This document shows, one piece after another, positions 1 to 10,928 of a stretch of DNA of 64,000 nucleotides. The position numbers were made by a program, and so were the translations under genes. The stretch spans positions 372,001-436,000 of the forward strand of contig NZ_JAUUDS010000001.1 in the NCBI RefSeq assembly GCF_030678875.1. Reading direction: 5' to 3'. This stretch comes from Sphingomonas aurea (GTDB taxonomy: Bacteria; Pseudomonadota; Alphaproteobacteria; Sphingomonadales; Sphingomonadaceae). The notes under the pieces were generated by a model. That model saw only the letters and a list, made by a program, of their open reading frames with translations. It was not told where the DNA came from and did not search any database. Positions within the stretch are counted from its first letter, which is position 1. Each line of letters begins with the position of its first letter.

Positions 1-2
1 TC

Positions 3-530
3 GTCTTCGTGACCGGCGGGGTCGAGGACGGCATGGCCAGCCTCATCACCGCGCAGCTGCTCTTCCTCGAGTCCGAGAACCCGAAGAAGGACATCTTCAT
101 GTACATCAACTCGCCGGGCGGCGTCGTCACGGCGGGCATGGCGATCCACGACACCATGCAGTACATCCGCCCGCGCGTCGGCACGGTGTGCATCGGTCAG
201 GCGGCTTCGATGGGCAGCTTCCTGCTCGCGTCCGGCGAGCCCGGGATGCGCGTGGCGCTGACCAACGCGCGGATCATGATCCACCAGCCTTCGGGCGGCG
301 CGCAGGGCATGGCGTCGGACATCGAGATCCAGGCCAAGGAAATCCTGCGTATCCGCGCCCGGATGAACGAGCTGTACGCGAAGTACACCGGCCAGCCGAT
401 CGAGGAGATCGAGCGGCGCATGGACCGCGACACCTTCCTGTCGTCGGACGAAGCGAAGAATTTCGGCCTGATCGACGAGGTGTTCGACAAGCGTCCGGTT
501 CCGTCCGACGACGTGGCGGCCGCGGCCTGA
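3..530 (+). CDS. clpP: ATP-dependent Clp protease proteolytic subunit, 5'-truncated by window edge
   Basis: This is the serine peptidase chamber of the ClpXP protease. The reading frame is open from base 3 and lacks its N-terminus because the window begins inside the gene. The family motifs are intact: GQAASMGS holds the catalytic serine, MIHQPSGG holds the catalytic histidine, and the [10 protein letters not shown] segment is where the catalytic aspartate lies in the family. The tail after FDKRPVP is short and alanine-rich. clpX follows 223 bp downstream on the same strand, the usual clpP-clpX order. Identification is firm; only the start is missing. Confidence 0.96.
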   Translation, partial: VFVTGGVEDGMASLITAQLLFLESENPKKDIFMYINSPGGVVTAGMAIHDTMQYIRPRVGTVCIGQAASMGSFLLASGEPGMRVALTNARIMIHQPSGGAQGMASDIEIQAKEILRIRARMNELYAKYTGQPIEEIERRMDRDTFLSSDEAKNFGLIDEVFDKRPVPSDDVAAAA

Positions 531-540
531 CTTGCGATAC

Positions 541-574
541 GGCGAGGGTCGGGGCCTAGGTCGCCGCCCTCGCC
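541..574 (+). terminator. Possible hairpin after clpP
   Basis: An 8-bp perfect inverted repeat (GGCGAGGG at 541-548, CCCTCGCC at 567-574) with an 18-nt loop lies just after the clpP stop. No run of T follows, so it is at best a weak or Rho-assisted terminator, or a 3'-end stabilising hairpin. The rest of the clpP-clpX gap holds no recognisable gene. Confidence 0.35.
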
Positions 575-753
575 ATTGTCGCTCCATTAAGACGGATCGG
601 TGTAGCGGGGCGGAGAACGGCGTTCCGTCCGGGTCGATGACGGCTTGTAGAGCGGCGGCGGGAAGGCCATATCTGGTGCCCGGCGCGATCCGTTCGCGGA
701 CGCGCACAGCGTAGACGCCGTCGTGCGACATGGCGGCCAAGAGGGTTATCTGA

Positions 754-2022
754 ATGACGAAGCTGAGCGGTGGCGACTCGAAGAGCACCCTCTACTGCTC
801 GTTCTGCGGCAAGTCGCAGCACGAGGTGCGCAAGCTGATCGCCGGACCGACGGTCTTCATCTGCGACGAGTGCGTGGAGCTGTGCAACGACATCATCCGC
901 GAGGAGACGAAGTCGGCGCTGGTGTCCAAGAAGGACGGCGGCGTGCCGACCCCGCAGGAGATCTGTAACGTCCTGGACGATTACGTCATCGGGCAGAAGC
1001 AGGCCAAGCGCGTATTGTCTGTGGCGGTCCACAACCACTACAAGCGGCTAAACCACGGTGCCAAGGGTGCCGATGTCGAGCTGGCCAAGTCGAACATCCT
1101 GCTCGTCGGCCCGACCGGCTGCGGCAAGACGCTGCTGGCGCAAACGCTGGCGCGCATCCTCGACGTGCCGTTCACGATGGCCGATGCGACGACGCTGACC
1201 GAAGCGGGTTACGTCGGCGAGGATGTCGAGAACATCATCCTCAAGCTGCTCCAGGCGTCGGACTATAATGTTGAGCGGGCGCAGCGCGGCATCGTCTATA
1301 TCGACGAGATCGACAAGATCAGCCGCAAGGCCGAGAACCCGTCGATCACGCGCGACGTGTCAGGCGAGGGCGTACAACAGGCGCTCCTGAAGCTGATGGA
1401 GGGCACCACCGCCTCCGTGCCGCCGCAGGGCGGGCGCAAGCATCCGCAGCAGGAGTTCCTGCAGGTCGACACGACCAACATCCTGTTCATCTGCGGCGGT
1501 GCGTTTTCTGGCCTCGAGAAGATCATCGGTGATCGCCTGCAGGGCAAGTCGATCGGTTTCGGCGCCTATGTCGCCGCGCCCGAGGAGAAGCGTACCGGCG
1601 AGGTGCTGCGCCAGACCGAGCCCGAGGATCTGCTGAAGTTCGGCCTGATCCCCGAGTTCGTCGGCCGCCTGCCGGTGATCGCGACGCTGGAGGACCTCGA
1701 CGTCGGTGCGCTGGTCAAGATCCTGAAGGAGCCGAAGAACGCGCTGGTCAAGCAATACCAGAAGCTGTTCGAGATGGAGCAGGTGGAGTTGGGCTTCACC
1801 GACGATGCGCTGGTCTCGGTCGCCAAGAAGGGCATCGAACGCAAGACCGGCGCGCGCGGGCTGCGCTCGATCCTGGAGGGCATCCTGCTCGACACCATGT
1901 TCGACCTGCCCGGCATGGACGGCGTCGACGAGGTGATGATCGACAAGGACGTGGTCGAAGGCCGCAAGGAACCGATCCGCGTCTATACCGAGAAGAAGCA
2001 GAAGGACGGCGCTGCGGCCTGA
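754..2022 (+). CDS. clpX: ATP-dependent Clp protease ATP-binding subunit ClpX
   Basis: AAA+ unfoldase that recognises substrates and feeds them to ClpP. The 422-residue length is normal. The N-terminal zinc-binding domain has Cys15, Cys18, Cys37 and Cys40 (CSFC...CDEC). Walker A is GPTGCGKT at about residues 119-126 and Walker B is VYIDEIDK at about 181-188. The IGF loop that docks on ClpP appears in the segment KSIGFGAYV. The start ATG is preceded by AAGAGGG at about 738-745. It has its own strong terminator downstream. Confidence 0.98.
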   Translation: MTKLSGGDSKSTLYCSFCGKSQHEVRKLIAGPTVFICDECVELCNDIIREETKSALVSKKDGGVPTPQEICNVLDDYVIGQKQAKRVLSVAVHNHYKRLNHGAKGADVELAKSNILLVGPTGCGKTLLAQTLARILDVPFTMADATTLTEAGYVGEDVENIILKLLQASDYNVERAQRGIVYIDEIDKISRKAENPSITRDVSGEGVQQALLKLMEGTTASVPPQGGRKHPQQEFLQVDTTNILFICGGAFSGLEKIIGDRLQGKSIGFGAYVAAPEEKRTGEVLRQTEPEDLLKFGLIPEFVGRLPVIATLEDLDVGALVKILKEPKNALVKQYQKLFEMEQVELGFTDDALVSVAKKGIERKTGARGLRSILEGILLDTMFDLPGMDGVDEVMIDKDVVEGRKEPIRVYTEKKQKDGAAA

Positions 2023-2048
2023 TCCGGTCCGATCATTCGAGCGATAGA

Positions 2049-2082
2049 GCCGTGGCGCGTCCGATGTGCGCCACGGCTTTTT
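2049..2082 (+). terminator. Rho-independent terminator of clpX
   Basis: A perfect 10-bp stem (GCCGTGGCGC at 2049-2058 pairing with GCGCCACGGC at 2068-2077) has a 9-nt loop and is followed directly by five T. It sits 27 bp after the clpX stop. The converging glycosyltransferase pair ends 48 bp further on, so it isolates the two units. Confidence 0.88.
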
Positions 2083-2129
2083 CATGTCGCTGTATTGATC
2101 GGTTCGGCGGGATCCTGTTCGGGCCCTGC

Positions 2130-3365
2130 TCAACCTCTCGATTTTGGATCGATGACATGCGCCCAGCTGATCGGCGCGGCGCGGCCGGGTATCGGAGGCA
2201 GGCCGATCGCTTCCTCTACCGTTGCGGCATAGTTGTCGGGCAGATGGAATCGGACCAGTCGCTCAGCCGCCGCTGAAGAGGAATAAGTTGCAGAGCGATC
2301 GAGCACTGCACGCAAAGCAGTCGCAAGCGACTCCGGATCGCGCACATCGCCGCAGGTGCCGAGCGCGAACTTGTCGATCAGCCAGCCGGTATAGCCGAAA
2401 CAGTCGGCGAAGATCGGGCGGCGGACGGCCACTGCCTTCAGTACGTTGGCCGAGAGTTCCGCACGGCGGTAGTGGAGCGGCGCCACGACATCGAGCGCGC
2501 AGAGTCCGGCTTCGAACTCTGCGGTGTCGAGGAAGCGATCGATCAGAACCAGCCGGCCCGAACCGACCAGGTCGCCATGCGCCCCTTCGATCAGCGCCCG
2601 GTGCTCGGTCGACAGGCGCCCGATCATCGCCAGGCGCTCGTCGGGGCCGGCGACCGTGCGAAAAGCCGCAATCAATTGCGGTATGGCCTTTCGACCGTCG
2701 GTCGCCCCAACATAGCCGACCAGCCGGCCGTCCTGCGGAAGGCCCAGATGCGCACGCGCCTCGGATCGCTCCCTCGGCGCGATCGGCGGCACGGGATCGG
2801 GCAGCACCCCGATCTGATCGGCAGGCAGGCCGGCGCGTGCGGCCCATTCATAGTTCAGCGGGTTGACCAGCAGCAGCTTTTGCCACGGCGCGCGGCGCAG
2901 GGCGATCTGGTACAGCAGGTCCTTGACTCGCGACGCCGGGGTATCGGCAAGCCCCGCATAGCCAGCATGGACCATCGCCACCACGCGGGTCTTGCCCGTG
3001 ATGCGGTGAACGCGGGAAAGGGGGCGCATTGCCGCCGCCAGCGTGTCGTGATCGCCGGTCGTCAGCACCAGCGCATCCGGTCGGCAGCGATCGACCGCCG
3101 CCTCCAACACGCGTGCCAGCCGCAGCCTTTCCCTGACCGGCACGCCCGCATCGACGGACCCGATCGAGGGATCGAAATCGACTTCGCCTTCGAACGGCGA
3201 CAGCTGCTCGGCGTAGTTTGGCGAGTCGAGGTGAGCCCGACTGATCGTGACGGTGATACGATCGATGTCACCCCGCTCGCGCCGCGCGATCAGGCTGGGG
3301 ATCAGTGCGGCGAGATAGTTGGTATGGTGACCGCCCCGGAATGGCTCGTAGATCTGGACGTGCAT
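2130..3365 (-). CDS. GT-B fold glycosyltransferase (GT4-like)
   Basis: A 411-residue protein with a two-domain GT-B layout. The N-terminal acceptor domain begins MHVQIYEPFRGGHHTNYL. The C-terminal donor domain contains VGYVGATDGRKAIPQLIAAF and the region ELSANVLKAVAVRRPIFADC, where GT4 enzymes bind the nucleotide-sugar. No signal peptide or membrane helix is visible, so it is probably cytosolic or peripheral. It lies one base downstream of the GT2 gene and is presumably co-transcribed with it for surface or capsular polysaccharide synthesis. Sugar and acceptor cannot be read from sequence. Confidence 0.8.
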   Translation of the reverse strand: MHVQIYEPFRGGHHTNYLAALIPSLIARRERGDIDRITVTISRAHLDSPNYAEQLSPFEGEVDFDPSIGSVDAGVPVRERLRLARVLEAAVDRCRPDALVLTTGDHDTLAAAMRPLSRVHRITGKTRVVAMVHAGYAGLADTPASRVKDLLYQIALRRAPWQKLLLVNPLNYEWAARAGLPADQIGVLPDPVPPIAPRERSEARAHLGLPQDGRLVGYVGATDGRKAIPQLIAAFRTVAGPDERLAMIGRLSTEHRALIEGAHGDLVGSGRLVLIDRFLDTAEFEAGLCALDVVAPLHYRRAELSANVLKAVAVRRPIFADCFGYTGWLIDKFALGTCGDVRDPESLATALRAVLDRSATYSSSAAAERLVRFHLPDNYAATVEEAIGLPPIPGRAAPISWAHVIDPKSRG

Positions 3366-3366
3366 C

Positions 3367-4296
3367 TCAGCGGACCTTTCCGGGCGTGACCGGCATGCGC
3401 AGGCCCGCCATCACCGCGCGAACACGAAGGCGTGCCTTGCTCATCGGATCGCCCTTGAAAAGGAAACGGCCACCGATCGCGGCGAAGATCATCGCGAAGG
3501 TATAGGCAGCCATCGCCCCACTGCCGAATCGCCGGGCGAACAGCATCCGGTTGCGATACAGGTGCTTCAGCGTGAAGTCGGACATCGCACCGGTAGTGGC
3601 GCTGACCTTGTGCAGGACCGTGATCGATGGGGTGACGAGCATCCGCGCGCCGGCAAGGTTCATCCGCTCACAATAGTCGACGTCTTCCCAGTAGACAAAA
3701 TAGTCTTCGGTCATCAGCCCGACGCGGCGGAAGACATCGATGTCGAACAGCATGAAACAGGCCGGGCAGAAGGTGGTGCTGAAATCATCCGGTCCGATCG
3801 ATGCTACTGGCTCGTTGAAGTGATCGTGTAGGTTTCGCGCGCCCCGCGACCAGTCAATGCGGCCACCCGCGTACCAGATTGATTGCCCATCGGGATGAAC
3901 CGCGATCACGGGTGACACGGCATCGGCCCGACTGGCGATCAGCCGGGCCGACAGCGCGACGAATACCCCATCGTCGAACACCGTGTCATTGTTGACGAGC
4001 AGGACCTGACGCGCGCCGCCTTCCATCGCGATGCGGATGCCCTGATTGCATCCGGCCGCGAAGCCGACATTGTCCGTGTTGAGGATCGTAGTGACGCGGG
4101 GATCGTGATAGTCCGCCAGGATCGACCGCGTGTTGTCGGTACTCGCATTGTCGACCACGATCAGCCGCCAGTCGCCAGCCTGCCGCACACAGCAATCGAG
4201 AAAGTCGCGCAGCACGTCGCCGGAGTTGTAGGTTACGGTGATCGCAACCAGCATCGCTCCGGCAAGGGCGCTGACCGTCGGCGGCGTGTCGCTCAA
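3367..4296 (-). CDS. GT2 family glycosyltransferase
   Basis: A 309-residue GT-A enzyme related to the WbbL-type rhamnosyltransferases. The N-terminus AITVTYNSGDVLRDFL and VVDNASTDNT is the classic GT2 nucleotide-binding start, LLVNNDTVFDDG holds the DxD-like metal site, and YWEDVDYCERM matches the ED motif of the family. A hydrophobic stretch near residues 260-285 may associate with the membrane. The start could instead be the ATG at 4254 (MLVAITVTYN), which fits the family N-terminus better. It is divergent from lon and forms a two-gene unit with the downstream GT4 gene. Confidence 0.85.
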   Translation of the reverse strand: MSDTPPTVSALAGAMLVAITVTYNSGDVLRDFLDCCVRQAGDWRLIVVDNASTDNTRSILADYHDPRVTTILNTDNVGFAAGCNQGIRIAMEGGARQVLLVNNDTVFDDGVFVALSARLIASRADAVSPVIAVHPDGQSIWYAGGRIDWSRGARNLHDHFNEPVASIGPDDFSTTFCPACFMLFDIDVFRRVGLMTEDYFVYWEDVDYCERMNLAGARMLVTPSITVLHKVSATTGAMSDFTLKHLYRNRMLFARRFGSGAMAAYTFAMIFAAIGGRFLFKGDPMSKARLRVRAVMAGLRMPVTPGKVR

Positions 4297-4386
4297 ATGC
4301 TATATCCGATCATGATGATGGCGCGCCTTGTGCGGACCCGATGGTCCATTTGCAAGCGTGCTGGATCCGCGATCGTGCCGTGGCGA

Positions 4387-4415
4387 TTGATGCTTCTCCA
4401 ACACCTCCCCATATA
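4387..4415 (+). promoter_or_regulatory. Candidate heat-shock (sigma-32 type) promoter of lon
   Basis: TTGATG at 4387-4392 lies 17 bp before CATATA at 4410-4415. The extended -10 reads CCCCATAT at 4407-4414, which matches the sigma-32 -10 consensus well, while the -35 (ATTGATG against CTTGAAA) is a partial match. The predicted transcript start falls about 35 nt before the lon ATG. Heat-shock control of lon is established in other proteobacteria, and rpoH is in this same window. The assignment is by pattern only. Confidence 0.5.
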
Positions 4416-4457
4416 TGGCGTGTTAAGGGACGCGGGTGCGCGTCCGACGGAGTGTAC

Positions 4458-6854
<2,397 letters not shown>

Positions 6855-6898
6855 TCGGGTGGGCGGGGCGGTCCGGTGACGGATCGTTCCGCACCCGG

Positions 6899-6928
6899 TT
6901 GACTTGGTGCAAGCTGCTGCCCTTAAGT
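6899..6928 (+). promoter_or_regulatory. Candidate sigma-70 promoter of hupB
   Basis: TTGACT at 6899-6904 is a near-consensus -35 box. A T/A-rich hexamer (CTTAAG or TTAAGT, 6922-6928) follows at a spacing of 17-18 bp. It sits in the 139-bp lon-hupB gap, about 65 bp before the hupB start. The -10 match is imperfect. Confidence 0.45.
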
Positions 6929-6993
6929 GGAACCCTTGCGCGTCCGCGAGTCCGCGGGTGCCATGCTGATTCTATGCTGCGGGGGAAAGATCG

Positions 6994-7266
6994 ATGAACA
7001 AGCAGGAGCTGATCGCGACGGTCGCCGACACGTCGGGGCTGGCGCGCAGCGATGCGGCACGGGCGGTGGAGGCGGTGTTCGACGCCATCTCGACGAGCCT
7101 GAAGAAGGGGGACGAGGTGCGCCTGGTCGGGTTCGGCACCTTCTCGGTTTCGAAGCGCAAGGCGTCGACCGGCCGCAACCCGCGTACCGGCGAGCCGATG
7201 ACGATCAAGGCGTCCACCCAGCCCAAGTTCAAGGCTGGCAAGATCCTGAAGGATTCGGTCAACTAG
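6994..7266 (+). CDS. hupB: DNA-binding protein HU (HU-beta type)
   Basis: A 90-residue nucleoid protein of the HU/IHF family that binds and bends DNA with little sequence specificity. It begins MNKQELIATVADTSGLARSDA. The beta-arm signature is VGFGTFSVSKRKASTGRNPR, followed by the conserved TGEPMTIKAS and PKFKAGKILKD tail. The length is exact for the family. It lies downstream of lon with its own apparent promoter and upstream of tRNA-Val. Confidence 0.96.
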   Translation: MNKQELIATVADTSGLARSDAARAVEAVFDAISTSLKKGDEVRLVGFGTFSVSKRKASTGRNPRTGEPMTIKASTQPKFKAGKILKDSVN

Positions 7267-7334
7267 AGTTTTGGCAATTGGGGGCTGGACAGGCAGGCCG
7301 GCGCTCGCCTAGGACGCCGCCTCCGCCACGGGAT

Positions 7335-7409
7335 GGGCGCGTAGCTCAGCGGTAGAGCACACCCTTCACACGGGTGGGGTCACAGGTTCAATCCCTGTCG
7401 CGCCCACCA
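7335..7409 (+). tRNA. tRNA-Val (anticodon CAC)
   Basis: A 75-nt cloverleaf with the acceptor stem GGGCGCG pairing with CGCGCCC, the D arm GCTC/GAGC, and the anticodon loop TTCACAC giving CAC, which reads GUG. The T arm is ACAGG-TTCAATC-CCTGT and the CCA end is encoded. A strong terminator follows 14 bp later. Confidence 0.95.
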
Positions 7410-7422
7410 TCCCGATGCTATG

Positions 7423-7459
7423 AAAAGCCCGCGGCTCGGCGACGAGCGGCGGGCTTTTT
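7423..7459 (+). terminator. Rho-independent terminator after tRNA-Val
   Basis: AGCCCGC (7426-7432) pairs with GCGGGCT (7449-7455), and an inner stem GCTCG/CGAGC closes a GCGA loop. The stem is preceded by AAA and followed by TTTT. This is a textbook intrinsic terminator for the tRNA-Val transcript. The 200 bp from here to 7675 has lower G+C than its surroundings and no gene I can recognise, apart from a 7-bp hairpin at 7542-7558. Confidence 0.88.
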
Positions 7460-7675
7460 CGCGGTGCAGGAGATCTGCCGTCCCGACCATCGTTCGTCGG
7501 CCACGGAGCAAGGTCGAACTTCTATGCCTGGAAGGGGGGCAAGCGAGCGTTGCTCGCTAAATCGCGCCAACTGCGCTCAGCCGCTTCTCGGTGCAAAGAG
7601 GCAGCGCGCGATCGCCCCCTTGCGGACATGGGTTAAAAGCGTAGCTTGTCTGTAAACTGCCGGGGAGGAGATCCT

Positions 7676-8320
7676 TTGGAGAAAACCTGCCTGGAAGCTG
7701 TCATGTCGAGAACTCTACTCCTCCTGGCGTTGAACTGGGCTATGTTGGGAGTGAGCGGGCCCGCGCTGGGACAATTCCCCTTGCCCAAGCCTGACGCGTT
7801 TGCACGTGCCGAAGACCAGCAGCGGGCACGCCTGCTCACGACGACATGCGCCGATACCGACGTGGGGCGCGGCTGTTATCGCGACAACAAGCGTTTGATA
7901 CGTGAAATCCCCTGTACCTATCAAATCGAGACCAATGTGATCGGGTCGCTGCCCACCGATCAATGCTACAAAATGGAGGCGCCACGCCGCTACCGCGGCG
8001 TATGGATTGACGAGTTCGAAGGGCAAAGGTTCATACCGGAAGGTACCAGGCCTCCCGAATGGCCGCGCACCGATCCAAAATCCCCTGGGTGGAGAGAGCG
8101 GTTCGAGCAAGCCAGACTTGCAACTATCTGGCTTGATGCCAGTCGCATTAACCTTGACCAGAAGCCTCGCCAGCGTGGGGCAAAATGGTTCATCGAGTTT
8201 GTCGGCCGGAAAACCATGTATCCGGGCGCCTATGGTCATCTCGGGATGTCGGGCCACGAAGTCATTGTCGATCGCATGATCTCGCTGAGGAAATGTCCGG
8301 AGGGGGGGATCTGTCGCTAA
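7676..8320 (+). CDS. Secreted hypothetical protein, lower-GC than neighbours
   Basis: I do not recognise a family. The probable start is the TTG at 7676, five bases after a strong Shine-Dalgarno (GGGGAGGAG, 7662-7670). An in-frame ATG at 7703 is the alternative. Either gives a signal peptide (MSRTLLLLALNWAMLGVSGPALG, then Q), so the product should be exported. The mature part of about 185 residues has several cysteines (CADTD, GCYRDN, PCTYQ, DQCYK, RKCPEGGIC), which suggests disulfides in the periplasm. Codon use is visibly less G+C-biased than in adjacent genes, and it sits next to a tRNA. This is compatible with horizontal acquisition, but no integrase or repeat supports it. Confidence 0.65.
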   Translation: MEKTCLEAVMSRTLLLLALNWAMLGVSGPALGQFPLPKPDAFARAEDQQRARLLTTTCADTDVGRGCYRDNKRLIREIPCTYQIETNVIGSLPTDQCYKMEAPRRYRGVWIDEFEGQRFIPEGTRPPEWPRTDPKSPGWRERFEQARLATIWLDASRINLDQKPRQRGAKWFIEFVGRKTMYPGAYGHLGMSGHEVIVDRMISLRKCPEGGICR

Positions 8321-8363
8321 AAGCGGTCAGGCAGCTCTCTACCAACGGCGACAATGGTTGCCC

Positions 8364-9305
8364 TCAATGCCCGCCCCGCCGCGGCAGCCTGTGCAGTGCC
8401 GCGGCGATCACGCCGCCAACGATCAGCCCGACCAAGCCCGATCCGATCGCGGTGACGATCCACGCCACCGCGCCGTGAGCCGCCGGCAGCGCCGCCGCTG
8501 CACCCTCCGCCGCGACGTGGATCGCGTGCTCGGGCGCGTCGACGCCGAAGCTTGCCAGCCCGTGGACGATGATGCCGCCGCCGACCCAGATCATCGCTGC
8601 CGTGCCGATCGCGGCCAGCGCGGTCATGACGATCGGCATCGCCTTCACCATGCCGCGTCCCAGTGCCTGCACCGCGGATGAGCGGCGCGCGGCGAGGTGC
8701 AGGCCGATATCGTCCAGCTTCACGATCAGACCTACCGCGCCATAGACGCCGGCGGTGATCGCCAGCGCGACCAGCGCGAGCGCCGCCGCCTGGGCGACGA
8801 TGCCGCTGCCCGCCACCTCGGCCAGGGCGATCGCCATGATCTCGGCGGACAGGATGAAGTCGGTGCGGATCGCGCCCGCGATCGTCTGCTTTTCGAGTTC
8901 CTCGGGCGTCTGCGCGGCCTGATCGGCAGCGGCGACGTGCGCGTGGCCGCCCGCGACCGCCTCCCACAGCTTCTCTGCGCCCTCGAAGCTCAGATAGGCG
9001 CCGCCGACCATCAGCAGCGGGGTCAGCGCCCAGGGTGCGAAGGCGCTGAGCAGCAGCGCGACCGGCAGCAGGATCAGCAGCTTGTTGCGGATCGACCCCA
9101 GCGCGATCCGGCCGATGATCGGCAGCTCGCGCGCCGGCGACAGGCCGGTGACGTAGCGCGGGGTGACCGCCGCGTCGTCGATCACCACGCCCGCCGCCTT
9201 CGCCCCCGCGCGCCCGGCCGCGGCGCCGACATCGTCCAGCGATGCCGCCGCCAGCCGGGTGATCGCGGCGACGTCGTCCAGCAGTGCGGCCAGTCCCGAT
9301 GGCAT
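8364..9305 (-). CDS. DUF808 family inner-membrane protein (YedI-like)
   Basis: A 313-residue protein. It begins MPSGLAALLDDVAAITRLAAAS, contains the DUF808 hallmark VVIDDAAVTPRYVTGL, and then has about seven hydrophobic segments (for example LLILLPVALLLSAFAPWALTPLL and AIALAEVAGSGIVAQAAALALVALAI). The frame extends upstream to 9416, but the family start is the ATG at 9305. The molecular role of DUF808 proteins is unknown. The gene is divergent from the LuxR-type regulator, with about 130 bp between them. Confidence 0.82.
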   Translation of the reverse strand: MPSGLAALLDDVAAITRLAAASLDDVGAAAGRAGAKAAGVVIDDAAVTPRYVTGLSPARELPIIGRIALGSIRNKLLILLPVALLLSAFAPWALTPLLMVGGAYLSFEGAEKLWEAVAGGHAHVAAADQAAQTPEELEKQTIAGAIRTDFILSAEIMAIALAEVAGSGIVAQAAALALVALAITAGVYGAVGLIVKLDDIGLHLAARRSSAVQALGRGMVKAMPIVMTALAAIGTAAMIWVGGGIIVHGLASFGVDAPEHAIHVAAEGAAAALPAAHGAVAWIVTAIGSGLVGLIVGGVIAAALHRLPRRGGH

Positions 9306-9435
9306 TCCCGTCTCCCCGAAAGCGTGTCCGCCCGTCTGTCCGCAATCACCCGCGGTGGCAATCCCGCGCGAAGTTCCTCCGATCCGGATGATTCTCTGCC
9401 TGCGGGAAGGGGGCACCCGCCGCTAGGCGCGCGGC

Positions 9436-9945
9436 ATGGCCGATCCGCTGTCCGTCTTGAGCCCCCGCCAGCTGCAATGCCTGCGGCTGGTGGGACAGGG
9501 GCTGGAGGCCAAGGAGATCGGCCGCGCGCTCGGCATCTCCGACATGACCGTCAAGAACCACCTGAGCGCCGCGCGCACCGCGCTGGGCGTCGCGCGCAGC
9601 ATCGACGCGGCGCGGCTGGTGGCGAAGGCCGAGATGGAGGCTGCGGCGGGGGCGACTGGTACTCGGGGTACTAGTACCCCGCCGGGGATAGCCGACCGGT
9701 CCTATCTGAACGACCCACCGCCGGGCCGGTCGGAGGACGAGCGGGAGGTCGACGGGGTCGGCGACAGTGGCGGTTTGACGTCACTGCCGCTTCACCCGTC
9801 GCTCCCGCTGCCGTTTCCGACGCGAAGGGGGCAACGGAACGAACTGGGTATCGGGGCCAGGCTGGCCATCGTCGTCGCGCTGACCGTGCTGCTGATCGCG
9901 GCGGTCGGCTTCTTCGTCGAGGCGAGCCGCGGGCTGCGGTTCTAG
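9436..9945 (+). CDS. LuxR-type HTH regulator with C-terminal membrane anchor
   Basis: A 169-residue protein. Residues about 8-60 (LSPRQLQCLRLVGQGLEAKE, then IGRALGISDMTVKNHLSAAR) form a complete GerE/LuxR winged helix-turn-helix. A low-complexity, proline-rich linker follows (about 70-135), then one transmembrane helix (LAIVVALTVLLIAAVGFFV, about 142-160) just before the C-terminus. There is no receiver or autoinducer domain. The layout implies a DNA-binding domain tethered to the inner membrane from the cytosolic side. Divergent DUF808 could be a target, but that is inference. Confidence 0.78.
   Translation: MADPLSVLSPRQLQCLRLVGQGLEAKEIGRALGISDMTVKNHLSAARTALGVARSIDAARLVAKAEMEAAAGATGTRGTSTPPGIADRSYLNDPPPGRSEDEREVDGVGDSGGLTSLPLHPSLPLPFPTRRGQRNELGIGARLAIVVALTVLLIAAVGFFVEASRGLRF
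9664..9681. repeat. 18-bp perfect palindrome inside the LuxR-type gene
   Basis: CGGGGTACTAGTACCCCG is perfectly self-complementary. It lies in the linker-coding part of the regulator gene, within a stretch rich in GGTACT repeats. It could be an operator, an mRNA hairpin, or simply an effect of the low-complexity linker. Confidence 0.5.
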
Positions 9946-10008
9946 CGCGCACCGTCAACCTCCGCCTCTGCGCCGCTCCTTCGCCGGCGTATCTGGAGTT
10001 CGACGCGC

Positions 10009-10377
10009 ATGACCACCATCGCCCCCGCCGCCGCCTACAAGATCGCCACTCGCCTGAAGACGCTGGAGCAGGAGATCGACCTCGCTGCCCGCTCCAGCGC
10101 CCGCCTGCCGGCCGACCTGCTCGATGAGCTGGCCCGCGCCGGCGCCGCTCCGATCGAGGGGCAGCGGATGCTCGACGCCGCTGCCGAGACCTTCGCCGCG
10201 CTGGTCGAGGCACGCGGCAAGGTCGCCCGCACCCATGGCCTGCTCCTCGCCTATGCCAAGGAGCAGGGGCTGACCGAGGCGTATGGCGACCAGTTCCCCT
10301 GTCAACAGTTCGTCAAGGGACTGGCCGAAGCCGCCGCACAGGCAGCCGGAGCCGACGTCGTCCGCATCGCCGCCTGA
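10009..10377 (+). CDS. Small helical hypothetical protein
   Basis: A 122-residue protein, almost wholly alpha-helical by composition, that starts with ATG after GGAG. It has heptad-like stretches (YKIATRLKTLEQEIDLAARS and AETFAALVEARGKVARTHGL) and a single cysteine. It has no signal peptide, membrane segment or family I recognise. It lies between the LuxR-type regulator and the small membrane protein, all on the plus strand. Function unknown. Confidence 0.7.
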   Translation: MTTIAPAAAYKIATRLKTLEQEIDLAARSSARLPADLLDELARAGAAPIEGQRMLDAAAETFAALVEARGKVARTHGLLLAYAKEQGLTEAYGDQFPCQQFVKGLAEAAAQAAGADVVRIAA

Positions 10378-10424
10378 ACGGCCGGCGCTTGACGGGGCCG
10401 CCAACCGGTGGTCCCGTCGGCGTC

Positions 10425-10928
10425 ATGGCGCATGTCCTGTTCTTCTATGCCCTGCTGCTCCTCGCGACCGGCACCGCCTTCCGCTTCGGCGGCGGGCCCG
10501 AGCGTGCGGTGGCGACGATCCTGCTGGCGGCGACGGCGGCGACCTGGGCCGTCGCGATCGCCGGGCGCGGCTATTACGACCGCCAGTTCCATGGCGGGCT
10601 GGAGCTTGGCATATTGGCGGTCGACGCGGCGCTGGTCGTGGCGCTCACCGGCGTGGCGCTGCTCGCGGACCGGTTCTGGCCGCTATGGATGACGGCCATC
10701 CACGCGTTCGGGCTGATCGGCCATGTCGCCAAGGCGCTGGCGCCCGACATACTGCCCAACGTGTACCAGGCCGCACATGGTTTCTCGGCCTATCCGGGGC
10801 TGATCCTGCTGATCGTGGCCACGCACTGGCACCGGCGGCGGATGCGGGAGGAGGGGGGCGACAGGTCCTGGTCGATCTCCTGGCCGTCACCAACTCGGCG
10901 CTGGCCGGCGAACGCGCGGATCGGCTGA
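10425..10928 (+). CDS. Hypothetical four-helix membrane protein
   Basis: About 167 residues. The start ATG at 10425 (MAHVLFFYALLLLATG) is preferred to the upstream 10389 because it leads straight into the first helix. Hydrophobic segments fall near residues 2-19, 25-45, 60-85 and 120-135, ending in THWHRRRMREE. The last 20 residues or so (WSISWPSPTRRWPANARIG) look like out-of-frame translation of the following radC gene, so homologues may end earlier. A run of six G at 10853-10858 lies exactly where the radC-like frame takes over; see the findings. Confidence 0.6.
   Translation: MAHVLFFYALLLLATGTAFRFGGGPERAVATILLAATAATWAVAIAGRGYYDRQFHGGLELGILAVDAALVVALTGVALLADRFWPLWMTAIHAFGLIGHVAKALAPDILPNVYQAAHGFSAYPGLILLIVATHWHRRRMREEGGDRSWSISWPSPTRRWPANARIG

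Noticed and set aside
7335-8320. tRNA-Val as attachment site of an integrated island
   Set aside because: No integrase or recombinase, and I found no second copy of the tRNA 3' end downstream of the lower-GC gene.
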